Below are positions 25,219-32,736 of a stretch of 64,000 nt of DNA, piece by piece. The notes under the pieces are model-generated. The model was given only the letters and a program-made list of their open reading frames with translations, ran no database searches and was not told the origin of the DNA. The stretch is taken from the NCBI RefSeq assembly GCF_900100315.1, contig NZ_FNFF01000010.1, positions 124,001 to 188,000 on the forward strand, in the 5' to 3' direction. This DNA is from Streptomyces indicus (GTDB lineage Bacteria; Actinomycetota; Actinomycetes; Streptomycetales; Streptomycetaceae). The position numbers were made by a program, and so were the translations under genes. Numbering within the stretch: the first letter of the stretch is position 1; each line of letters opens with the position of its first letter.

Positions 25219-25800
25219 TCATGTCACGGCCGTACGGCGGCGGTGCCGGGCCACGCGCTCCCGGTTGCCGCAGACCTCGCTGGAGCACCAGCGCCGGCGG
25301 CGTCCGCGGGAGGTGTCGAGGTAGATCCGCGGGCAGTTGTCGCCCTCGCACTGGCGGATACGCGAGGCGGCGACGGGGTCGGTGAGCAGCTCCACGACAT
25401 CGCGGGCGATCGCCGCGAGCAGCGCCCCGCAGTCGGGCTCGGTGTGCAGGACGCGCAGCAGCCTGCCGTCCCCGTCGGGCACGGCCCGCGGTGCGGGCGG
25501 CGGCAGCGCGGCCGCCTCGTTGACCCGGGCGAGCGCGAGGGCGGCAGGCTTGCCGTCGGGCGAGGGCGCCCCGCCCACCAACTGCCGGATGTCCTCCCGC
25601 AATTGACGAAAACGATGAACGCAATCGAGCCCGATCCGCCCGAGACCGGTCCCCGCCGGCACGAGCCCGGCGCCTCTCAGCCACTCCCCCAACGCCTCGG
25701 CGCTGTCGAGCCGTTCCTCCGGGTGGGACGTGGCGAGCAGGTCGAGACCGACCCGCCCGGCGTCGAACCGCGGCTCGTACGCGGCCGTACTCGCCACCAT
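25219..25800 (-). CDS. CGNR zinc-finger domain protein
   Basis: 193 residues, start at ATG 25800. The C-terminal CGNR zinc finger has C..C..C..CGNR: RQCEGDNCPRIYLDTSRGRRRRWCSSEVCGNR. The N-terminal part is an ABATE-like domain (DLLATSHPEERLDSAEALGEWL). Members are putative stress-related transcriptional regulators. A GTG at 25842 would add 14 residues, but with no ribosome site. Confidence 0.85.
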   Translation of the reverse strand: MVASTAAYEPRFDAGRVGLDLLATSHPEERLDSAEALGEWLRGAGLVPAGTGLGRIGLDCVHRFRQLREDIRQLVGGAPSPDGKPAALALARVNEAAALPPPAPRAVPDGDGRLLRVLHTEPDCGALLAAIARDVVELLTDPVAASRIRQCEGDNCPRIYLDTSRGRRRRWCSSEVCGNRERVARHRRRTAVT

Positions 25801-25911
25801 GCGCCTGTCACCGCCTTGTGGGGTTGCCGGTGATTCCCTCACAGAGTGCCCGGCCTGGGGCGCGGCCGGAAGACCCCGTGCCTGCGCCGGGGCCGGTCCG
25901 GCGGCTCGGCT

Positions 25912-26430
25912 CTAGAGCGGCGGCGGGTCGTCGTGCAGGATCCGCTGGAACAGGAAGTGGTCCCGCCAGGCGCCGTTGATGTGCAGATACCTGGGCGCGA
26001 ACCCGATCTTCTCGAAGCCGCACTTGGCGAGAACGCGCTGGGAGGCCACGTTGTCGGTGAGCGTGGAGGCCTCGACCCGGTGCAGTCCGAGGCCGTCACG
26101 CGCGTACGCGAGCATCGTCTCGGCGGCACGCACCGCGAGTCCGCGCCCCAGGTACTCGCCGTCCACCCAGTACCCGAGCGAGGCGGTGCAGAAGGGCCCC
26201 CGCACGATCCCGGAGAGATCCGCACGCCCGATGACCCTGTCACCGTCGGTGATGACCCAGCGCACGTTCCCGTCGTTCATCCGCGCGATCTGCCCCTCGA
26301 CGGTGAAGTACGCGTCGGCGCGCGCGGGTTCGGTGCCGGCCAGATGCTCCCTGTTGCGCAGCTGCGCCGCCACGAGCGCGGCGGCGTCGTCCGGGGTCGC
26401 GGGCCGGATCTCGAACTTTTCGTCGATCAT
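25912..26430 (-). CDS. GNAT N-acetyltransferase (RimJ/RimL-like)
   Basis: 172 residues with FEIRPATPDDAAALVAAQ at the start, YLGRGLAVRAAETML (acetyl-CoA loop) and VASQRVLAKCGFEKIGFAPRYL. This pattern is the ribosomal-protein-alanine-acetyltransferase-like class, which acetylates protein N-termini or small amines. Start ATG 26430. The gene is monocistronic and diverges from the ankyrin gene. Confidence 0.88.
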   Translation of the reverse strand: MIDEKFEIRPATPDDAAALVAAQLRNREHLAGTEPARADAYFTVEGQIARMNDGNVRWVITDGDRVIGRADLSGIVRGPFCTASLGYWVDGEYLGRGLAVRAAETMLAYARDGLGLHRVEASTLTDNVASQRVLAKCGFEKIGFAPRYLHINGAWRDHFLFQRILHDDPPPL

Positions 26431-26544
26431 TGGGGCACGGTACTAGGGGTGGTCGGGGCCGGGCCATAGATCGGCTCCCCAGCTGTGGCATGACCTGGCG
26501 CATGGAGCGGGGCCGTTGTCAGACCCGGCTGGCACGCTCGGTGC

Positions 26545-28296
26545 ATGGGATTCTTCGACGATCTGGTGCTCCCCGAGGAGCCCGCTGCCGAGCGGACGGC
26601 ACTGGTGCGGCTCGGCCCTCCGGGCGAGGACGAGGGACGGTACGCGCCGCCGGTGGACCGCTATGCGCCCGCGTTCGTGCGGCAGTTGGGGGTGGCCGGG
26701 GACGGGCCGGAGGCCCGGGTGGTGGTGACCGGGTGGTCGATGTGGCCTCGGTCGGCCACGCTGCACCTGTCGGTGTTCCGGCGGACGCGGTGGCAGGGTT
26801 CGGGTCCGCCGCGGAAGTCCGGGCTGCGGGTCGGTCTGCTGTTCTCGGACGGTCGTCGGGTGACGTCGTTGGACCCGACGGTGATGCGGGACGTGTCGTA
26901 CACCGATACGGAGGGGCAGCAGCGGCGCGTGTTCACTCCCCAGGCGACCGGCCTGATTCCCTTGGACCCGGGCATGGGCCCGCTGCGCCGGTCGACCTTC
27001 AAGACCGATGTCGACCTCTACCTGCCGGAGCTTCCGCCGCCAGGGGAAGCCCGGTTGGTGGTCGAGTGGCCGGATGAAGAGATCGGCGAGACGAGCACGG
27101 CGGTGGACGTGGCGGCTCTACGGGCCGCGGCATCCACCGCCATGGAGGTGTGGCCCGGGCTTGAACCGCCGGACCCGGCCACGCAGCCGACCACCTTCGT
27201 GACAGCGGAGATGAGCGGCCCGCCGAACTTTCTCGCGCCGCCGCTCTCCGAGCATGAGTTGAGCGTCTTGCGGCGCGAGGACGAGGCGCGGCAGCGCTAC
27301 GTACCGCGGGACGACTGGCAACAACTCGGCTACCACGACTGGGAGGACGCCGCCCTGGTCCGCGTCCGCCTCGAAGAGGGCGCACCGGTCGACGCGCGGG
27401 TCGGCTGGCCGGAGGGCACCCCGCTGCACCAGTGCGCGGCACGAGGAGCGGCGGATTCAGTCGCCGTACTCCTGGCCCATGGAGCGGCGGTTGACGCGTC
27501 GGACGAATTCGGACACACCCCGCTCTGGCACGCCGTGTGCAGCGGGAGCGAGCAAAGCATCCGCGCGCTGATCGACGCCGGCGCCGATGTGTGGACCGAG
27601 CAGACGGGACCGTGGTCGCCCGGCCTCCTTCTGCTCACCACTCCGCTCGCGCCGCTCGTCGCGGGGCTGCCGGGTGCGCGGGAGCTGCCGGCCGAGGACG
27701 CCGCCGCGTTCCGGGCGGCCGACGAGCTGATCGCCGCGTTCGGCGAGGAGGAGCTGTGGACCGAGGGGCTGGGCATCGCCTTCGTCCGCGGCCTCGACGA
27801 GGACGAGGTGATCCGGCGGCTCGGCGCGGCCCCTGCGGACTGTCCGCTCGCCGACCTCGAGCACGCCCCGTTCGCCGATGAAGACTTCGAGGAGTCCCTG
27901 CGCTGGGTCGGCGTGACGAGCCTGCCCGGCGCCCCGGGCGGCTGCGTGATCACGCAGGAGGGATACCTGCCGAGCGACGAGGCCGTCCTCGCGGAGCTCA
28001 CGCACGGCACCGCCGCGTACGGCATCTACTACAACCCCAAGGGCGGCATCTTCGGGACCCTGGCCCGGGACGGGAGGGCGGTCGGGCACGAGGAGATCGG
28101 CCTCACGCCCGACGAGGCGGAACCAGCGGCCGCCTGGCACTTCCGGTGGTGGCAGCGCGGCGCCTTCTCGTACGGCGCGGACACGCTCGCGTACGCCTGC
28201 AGCCAGGCCGGCCTCCGCATCACCGACGCCGGCACAGCAGCGGACCGCCACGCACCGCGCCGGTGGGTGCGACTACCGGACCGCCTGCAGCGCTAG
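26545..28296 (+). CDS. Ankyrin-repeat protein of unknown function
   Basis: 583 residues, cytosolic, no signal or TM. Residues 1-225 are an unrecognised beta-rich domain (VTGWSMWPRSATLHLSVFRR, FSDGRRVTSLDPTVM). Residues 285-350 hold ankyrin repeats (TPLHQCAARGAADSVAVLLAHGA, FGHTPLWHAVCSGSEQSIRALIDAGA). Residues 400-575 resemble the DUF6461-type domain (ELWTEGLGIAFVRGLDEDEVIRRLG, YYNPKGGIFGTL). The three-part architecture suggests a protein-interaction scaffold. No family name is assigned with confidence; it is convergent with nnaR. Confidence 0.75.
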   Translation: MGFFDDLVLPEEPAAERTALVRLGPPGEDEGRYAPPVDRYAPAFVRQLGVAGDGPEARVVVTGWSMWPRSATLHLSVFRRTRWQGSGPPRKSGLRVGLLFSDGRRVTSLDPTVMRDVSYTDTEGQQRRVFTPQATGLIPLDPGMGPLRRSTFKTDVDLYLPELPPPGEARLVVEWPDEEIGETSTAVDVAALRAAASTAMEVWPGLEPPDPATQPTTFVTAEMSGPPNFLAPPLSEHELSVLRREDEARQRYVPRDDWQQLGYHDWEDAALVRVRLEEGAPVDARVGWPEGTPLHQCAARGAADSVAVLLAHGAAVDASDEFGHTPLWHAVCSGSEQSIRALIDAGADVWTEQTGPWSPGLLLLTTPLAPLVAGLPGARELPAEDAAAFRAADELIAAFGEEELWTEGLGIAFVRGLDEDEVIRRLGAAPADCPLADLEHAPFADEDFEESLRWVGVTSLPGAPGGCVITQEGYLPSDEAVLAELTHGTAAYGIYYNPKGGIFGTLARDGRAVGHEEIGLTPDEAEPAAAWHFRWWQRGAFSYGADTLAYACSQAGLRITDAGTAADRHAPRRWVRLPDRLQR

Positions 28297-28314
28297 GAGC
28301 GCCCAACTCCCCGC

Positions 28315-29535
28315 CTAGCCCGCATACTTCGCATCCGACGAAGGATCCAACGCCAGTCGGTACCCCCGCTTCACCACCGTCTGGATCAGCTTCGGTGTGC
28401 CGAGGGCCGAGCGCAGTCGGGCCATCGCCGTCTCCACCGCGTGTTCGTCCTGGCCCGCGCCCGGCAGGACGCGCAGGAGGTCCGCGCGGGAGACCACCCA
28501 GCCGGGGCGGCGGGCCAGGGCGCGCAGCAGGGACATGCCCGCCGGGGGGACCGGGCGGAGTTCGCCGTCGAGTACGGCCGCGTGGCCGCGGATCTGGAGG
28601 TGGTGGCCCGCTACGGGCAACGTGGGGGTGCGGGCGGGGAGTTCGAGGCAGAGGAGCTGGACCAGGGGGCCGAGGCGGAAGCGTTCGGGCTGGATGGTGG
28701 GCAGGCCCTGGGCCTGGAGCGGCAGGGCGGTGACCGGGCCCACGCAGGCCGCGAGCACGTCGTGTTCGAGGGCGGTGAGGAACGCGGCGTCCTGGCCGCG
28801 TTCCGTCGCACGGGTCAGGAGCGAGACCGCCGCGGGGGCCGAGGTGAAGGTGAGGGCGTCCACGGTGCGGGCGAGGACGGCGTCGATCAGACGGTCGACG
28901 GGGGTGAGGTCCTCCGGGGGCATCCAGCGGTAGACGGGCACACCGACGACTTCGGCGCCCGCGGCCCGCAGCGACTCCACGAAGCCCGGCAGCGGTTCGC
29001 CGTGCAGTTGCAGCGCGACCCGGCGGCCCGCGACCCCTTCGACGAGCAGCCGGTCGAGCACCTCGGCCATCGACTCGGAGGCCGGCGACCAGGACTCGGT
29101 GAGCCCGGCGGCGCGGATCGCGCCCTTCACCTTCGGTCCGCGCGCGAGGAGTTCGACCTCGCCCAGGCAGGACAGGAGCTCGTCGCCGATGCCCCAGCCG
29201 TCGGCCGCCTCGATCCAGCCGCGGAAACCGATCGCGGTGGTGGCGACCACCACGTCGGGCGCGTGGTCGAGCAACTGCTTGGTGGCGGCGAGCAGTTCGC
29301 TGTCGTCGGCGAGCGGCACGATCCGCAGCGCGGGCGCGTGCAGCACGTTCGCCCCGCGCCGTTCGAGCAGCGCGCCCAGCTCGTCGGCGCGCCGGGCGGC
29401 CGTCACCCCGACGGTGAAGCCCGCGAGCGGCTGCCCGGCGAGGGGGGTCCCCCCTGCTCTGGGGGCACCTCCCTGCTCGAAGAGCTTGGGGGAGAAGTGG
29501 AGAGCTTGGGGCGGGGTCTGTGTCTGGTCTGCCAT
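28315..29535 (-). CDS. nnaR: NnaR: HemD-like/OmpR-type regulator of nitrate assimilation
   Basis: 406 residues from ATG 29535. Residues 40-290 are a uroporphyrinogen-III-synthase-like domain (FTVGVTAARRADELGALLERRGANVLHAPALRIVP; LTFTSAPAAVSLLT). The C-terminal 90 residues form a winged helix of the OmpR/PhoB type (LRALARRPGWVVSRADLLRVL, VETAMARLRSALG). In S. coelicolor this fused protein (SCO2958) is a GlnR target and helps control nitrate/nitrite genes (recalled). Alternative starts at 29550 or 29574. A dispersed repeat lies inside the early coding region. It is next to narK. Confidence 0.85.
   Translation of the reverse strand: MADQTQTPPQALHFSPKLFEQGGAPRAGGTPLAGQPLAGFTVGVTAARRADELGALLERRGANVLHAPALRIVPLADDSELLAATKQLLDHAPDVVVATTAIGFRGWIEAADGWGIGDELLSCLGEVELLARGPKVKGAIRAAGLTESWSPASESMAEVLDRLLVEGVAGRRVALQLHGEPLPGFVESLRAAGAEVVGVPVYRWMPPEDLTPVDRLIDAVLARTVDALTFTSAPAAVSLLTRATERGQDAAFLTALEHDVLAACVGPVTALPLQAQGLPTIQPERFRLGPLVQLLCLELPARTPTLPVAGHHLQIRGHAAVLDGELRPVPPAGMSLLRALARRPGWVVSRADLLRVLPGAGQDEHAVETAMARLRSALGTPKLIQTVVKRGYRLALDPSSDAKYAG
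29442..29493. repeat. Streptomyces dispersed repeat embedded in the nnaR coding region
   Basis: This stretch has the pattern of two nested inverted repeats: GGGGGG-TCC..CCCCC, CTCTGGGGGCACCTCCC and GCTCGAAGAGC. It resembles the short 'AGCTCT..GCTCGAGCAGGGGG' repeats common between Streptomyces genes. In frame it codes for the low-complexity segment PKLFEQGGAPRAGGTPL. Confidence 0.55.
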
Positions 29536-29580
29536 GGCGAAAAGTCCCATCGTGCGGTCGACCGAGCCTGCCAAGGGTGC

Positions 29581-29618
29581 GTGACAGGCTCGGTTCGCCC
29601 TGATTGCGCAGGTGTTAC
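29581..29618 (-). promoter_or_regulatory. Possible GlnR-like operator upstream of nnaR
   Basis: Read leftward: GTAAC-n6-GCAAT-n6-GAACC-n6-GTCAC. Two half sites match the GlnR a-site GTnAC, and all sites have the 11-base period of GlnR boxes; the middle ones match weakly. It overlaps a 10-bp perfect hairpin (ACCGAGCCTG / CAGGCTCGGT, 29561-29594). Confidence 0.4.
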
Positions 29619-29690
29619 GCGGCCTCCGTGCCGGGTCGTGTGGCTCACACGCCGTACGGGGTCATGCGGCGTGCACCCGCGCCGAGTGGA

Positions 29691-31082
29691 TCACACCTGC
29701 GCGTAGCTCGGCTGCGGGGCGGGTTCGGGTTCGCCCGCGGTCGCCGGTGCGGGGGCAGCCGCCGGGGCGCGCAGGTACACCGCCCAGGTCACCACGAAGC
29801 AGAGCGCGTAACAGACCAGGAAGGCCGTGAAGGCGGCGGTGCCGGTGCCGGCGGTCAGGAAGGACTGCCGGAAGGCCAGGTTGATGCCGAGTCCGCCCAC
29901 CGCGCCGACCGCGCCGATCAGGCCGATCGCCGCGCCGGACAGACGGCGGGCCCAGGCGTCGGCGGCCTCGCCGGCCAGGCCCCTGGCCAGTGCCTTGGCC
30001 TGGAAGATGCCGGGGATCATCTTGAACGTCGAGCCGTTGCCGAGTCCGCTGAGCACGAACAGCGCGGTGAACCCGACGAGGAAGACCGGCAGCGACTCCC
30101 GTACGGAAGCGAAGATCACCACGCCGGTCGCCGCCGCCATCGCCGCGAAGTTCCACAGGGTGATGCGGGCCCCGCCGAAGCGGTCGGCGAGCAGTCCGCC
30201 GACGGGCCGGATCAGGGAGCCGAGCAGCGGTCCGATGAAGGTGAGGGATGCGGCCTGGAGCGGGGTGCGGCCGAACTGGGTCTGGAGCACGAGGCCGAAG
30301 GCGAAGCTGTATCCGATGAAGGAGCCGAAGGTGCCGATGTAGAGGAAGGACATGATCCACGTGTGCGGGTCGCGCACGGATTCGCGGACGGCCCCGGTGT
30401 CGTTGCGTACGGGCGCGAGATTGTCCATCCGTACGGCGGCGAGCGCGGCGGCGATCACGATCAGCGGCAGGTAGATCGCGAGCAGCACCCGCGGGTGCCC
30501 GGCGCCCGCCACGCCGATGACGAGCAGACCCATCAACTGCACCACGGGCACACCGATGTTGCCGCCGCCCGCGTTCAGGCCGAGCGCCCAGCCCTTCTTG
30601 CGGAGCGGGAAGAAGGCGTTGATGTTGGTCATGGAGGAGGCGAAGTTGCCGCCGCCGACGCCGGTGAGCGCGGCCACCAGCAGGAAGGTGGTGTACGAGG
30701 TGCCGGGCTCCATGACCGCGAAGGCCGCCAAGGTGGGCGCGAGCAGCAACAGGGCGCTGATCACCGTCCAGTTGCGGCCGCCGAAGCGCGCCACCGCGAA
30801 GGTGTAGGGCACCCGGATCACGGCGCCGACCAGGGTGGCCGTACCGATGAGGAAGAACTTCCCGGCCGGGTCGATGCCGTACTCGGGCCCCATGAACAGC
30901 ACGAGCACCGACCACAGCGTCCAGATCGAGAAGCCGATGTGCTCGCTGAGGACGGAGTAGAGCAGGTTGCGGCGGGCGGTCTTCTCGCCGGTGCGCGCCC
31001 AGAACTCCTCGTCCTCCGGGTCCCACTGCTCGATCCAGCGGCCCCCCTTGCGTCCGCCTGTGGCAGCCGGTGCCGATGTCAT
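29691..31082 (-). CDS. narK: Nitrate/nitrite MFS transporter NarK
   Basis: 463 residues, about 12 TM segments. Start at ATG 31082 (MTSAPAATG) with GGAGG 6-7 bases upstream; a start 18 bases further up lacks one. Nitrate signature motifs are present: GVGGGNFASSMTNINAFFP in TM5 and GLGNGSTFKMIPGIF in TM11. It moves nitrate in or nitrite out. It is upstream of and probably co-regulated with nnaR. Confidence 0.92.
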   Translation of the reverse strand: MTSAPAATGGRKGGRWIEQWDPEDEEFWARTGEKTARRNLLYSVLSEHIGFSIWTLWSVLVLFMGPEYGIDPAGKFFLIGTATLVGAVIRVPYTFAVARFGGRNWTVISALLLLAPTLAAFAVMEPGTSYTTFLLVAALTGVGGGNFASSMTNINAFFPLRKKGWALGLNAGGGNIGVPVVQLMGLLVIGVAGAGHPRVLLAIYLPLIVIAAALAAVRMDNLAPVRNDTGAVRESVRDPHTWIMSFLYIGTFGSFIGYSFAFGLVLQTQFGRTPLQAASLTFIGPLLGSLIRPVGGLLADRFGGARITLWNFAAMAAATGVVIFASVRESLPVFLVGFTALFVLSGLGNGSTFKMIPGIFQAKALARGLAGEAADAWARRLSGAAIGLIGAVGAVGGLGINLAFRQSFLTAGTGTAAFTAFLVCYALCFVVTWAVYLRAPAAAPAPATAGEPEPAPQPSYAQV

Positions 31083-31269
31083 CACGCCTCCACTCCCCAC
31101 GCGTCGTCCGAGTCGTGGACGACGCTAGGGAGCGGTGATTTCGGGGCGGTGCCCGATCTGATGACCGCGGCGCAACCTTGCTCTCACCCGCGGGACGGCG
31201 CGCGTGTGAGCGCGCGGCGTCCCGCGGCGAGCAACTGCGCGGCCGGGGCCAGCGGCTGTGCGAGCGGCG

Positions 31270-32736
31270 TCAGCGGCTGTGCGAGCCGGTCTTCTTCCTG
31301 CTGCCGTCGGGCCAGAGGCGAGGCTTGCGTTGGGCGGCGATGTCCTCGACCCAGCCGACGGCCAGGATCATCAGGCCGATCAGCGGCCAGACGAGGACGA
31401 ACATCCAGATCGTGTACGTGGTCTCGAAGGCGGGGCCGAAGTTCTCCCAGAAGCCGGGGATGTCCCACGCGAGGTCCAGGATCGGGATCGTCGCCATGAT
31501 CAGCGCGTTGTGCCACAGGTAGATGGTGACGGCACGGTTGTTGGAGAGCGTGATCAGCTTGTCGAAGCTCTTCAGTCGGCCCGGCAGTTCCTGCCACGAA
31601 GGGGCGTACTGCAGCAGGATCACCACGCAGCCGAAGGACCAGGTGGCCTGGGCGAGCGGGATGTCGTTGAGGTCCCAGCCGTCCGGGCCGAGGTGGTTCG
31701 AGGCCCACCACAGGCCGAACGCCATCAGGAGCGAGGCCAGCGAGACGGTCACGTACCGCGGAAACCTCTTGAGTGTGCCCTCCTGGTGTGCGAAGCCGAG
31801 CACCCAGCAGGAGCCGTAGACCGCGAAGTCGGTGACGGCGTTCCCGGTCTCGCCGGGGATCTTCACGATGCCCGTGCCGACGACCGCCGTGAGCGCGAGC
31901 GGCGCGAGCAGCGTCACCCAGGGCAGCCTGCGGAAGGCCCACAGGAGCAGGGGCGAGGCGATGACGAACCACAGGTACGCGCGGATGTACCAGAGCGGGC
32001 CCGCCGCCTGCACCGCCCAGGTGTCCTCGAGCAGCCCGGAGGGCGAGCCGTTGTGCCACGGGTAGGGCGGGGCCCCCACCGGGAAGAGGTAGTTGAGCAC
32101 CTGGAGGAACCACGTGCCGCCGAGGTCCTTCGCCGGGTTCCACCCCTGCAGGAACATGAGCGGTACCACCGCGGCGCCGAACAGCCAGACGGGCGGCAGG
32201 AGCCGCCGGATACGGCCGCGGATCACACCGAGCGCGGGCCGCTTCAGGGAACGCGCCATGAGCGAGCCGGCGAGCGCGAACATCACGCCCATCGAAGGGA
32301 AGACCACCGTCAGCCAGGCCCAGCCGAAGATGTGGTACACGACGACGCGGACCAGCGCGAGCGTGCGCAGCAGGTCCAAGTACCGGTCGCGGCCCGGCTT
32401 GTGGGCCGCCTTCGGCGGATCGGTGGGGCCCGGCTCCTGGGGCTGGGCGGGCAGGGTGGCCGTGTGCTGCGGTTCCTGCGCCGCCCACGCCGGCTGCGGG
32501 TCCTGCGTCCAGGCCGGCTGGGTGCCGTACACGTCGGTGCCGTGCGTGCCGGCCGCGCGGGCATCGGCGGCGTACGGCTCGGTCCCGTAAGGATCGTTCC
32601 CGTACGGGTCACTCCCGTACGGATCGGTCCCGTAAAGCTCCGCGCCCCGCTGCTCCGGCACCCCGTAACCCCTCCACCCCGAAGCCTCGTCCGGCCGCCC
32701 GGCGCTCCCCGACGGGTCGTAGCGATGCGTGCTCAT
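31270..32736 (-). CDS. matA: Membrane acyltransferase, acyltransferase-3 family (mat locus)
   Basis: 488 residues. N-terminal 110 residues are cytosolic and low complexity with YGxDPYG repeats; then about ten TM helices of the acyltransferase-3 family, starting RDRYLDLLRTLALVRVVVYHIFGWAW. Family members O-acylate extracytoplasmic sugars. The ATG overlaps the matB stop by four bases. The pair matches the S. coelicolor matAB locus (mycelial aggregation via a PNAG-like polymer; recalled). The role is inferred as acyl transfer or export of that polymer. Confidence 0.75.
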   Translation of the reverse strand: MSTHRYDPSGSAGRPDEASGWRGYGVPEQRGAELYGTDPYGSDPYGNDPYGTEPYAADARAAGTHGTDVYGTQPAWTQDPQPAWAAQEPQHTATLPAQPQEPGPTDPPKAAHKPGRDRYLDLLRTLALVRVVVYHIFGWAWLTVVFPSMGVMFALAGSLMARSLKRPALGVIRGRIRRLLPPVWLFGAAVVPLMFLQGWNPAKDLGGTWFLQVLNYLFPVGAPPYPWHNGSPSGLLEDTWAVQAAGPLWYIRAYLWFVIASPLLLWAFRRLPWVTLLAPLALTAVVGTGIVKIPGETGNAVTDFAVYGSCWVLGFAHQEGTLKRFPRYVTVSLASLLMAFGLWWASNHLGPDGWDLNDIPLAQATWSFGCVVILLQYAPSWQELPGRLKSFDKLITLSNNRAVTIYLWHNALIMATIPILDLAWDIPGFWENFGPAFETTYTIWMFVLVWPLIGLMILAVGWVEDIAAQRKPRLWPDGSRKKTGSHSR

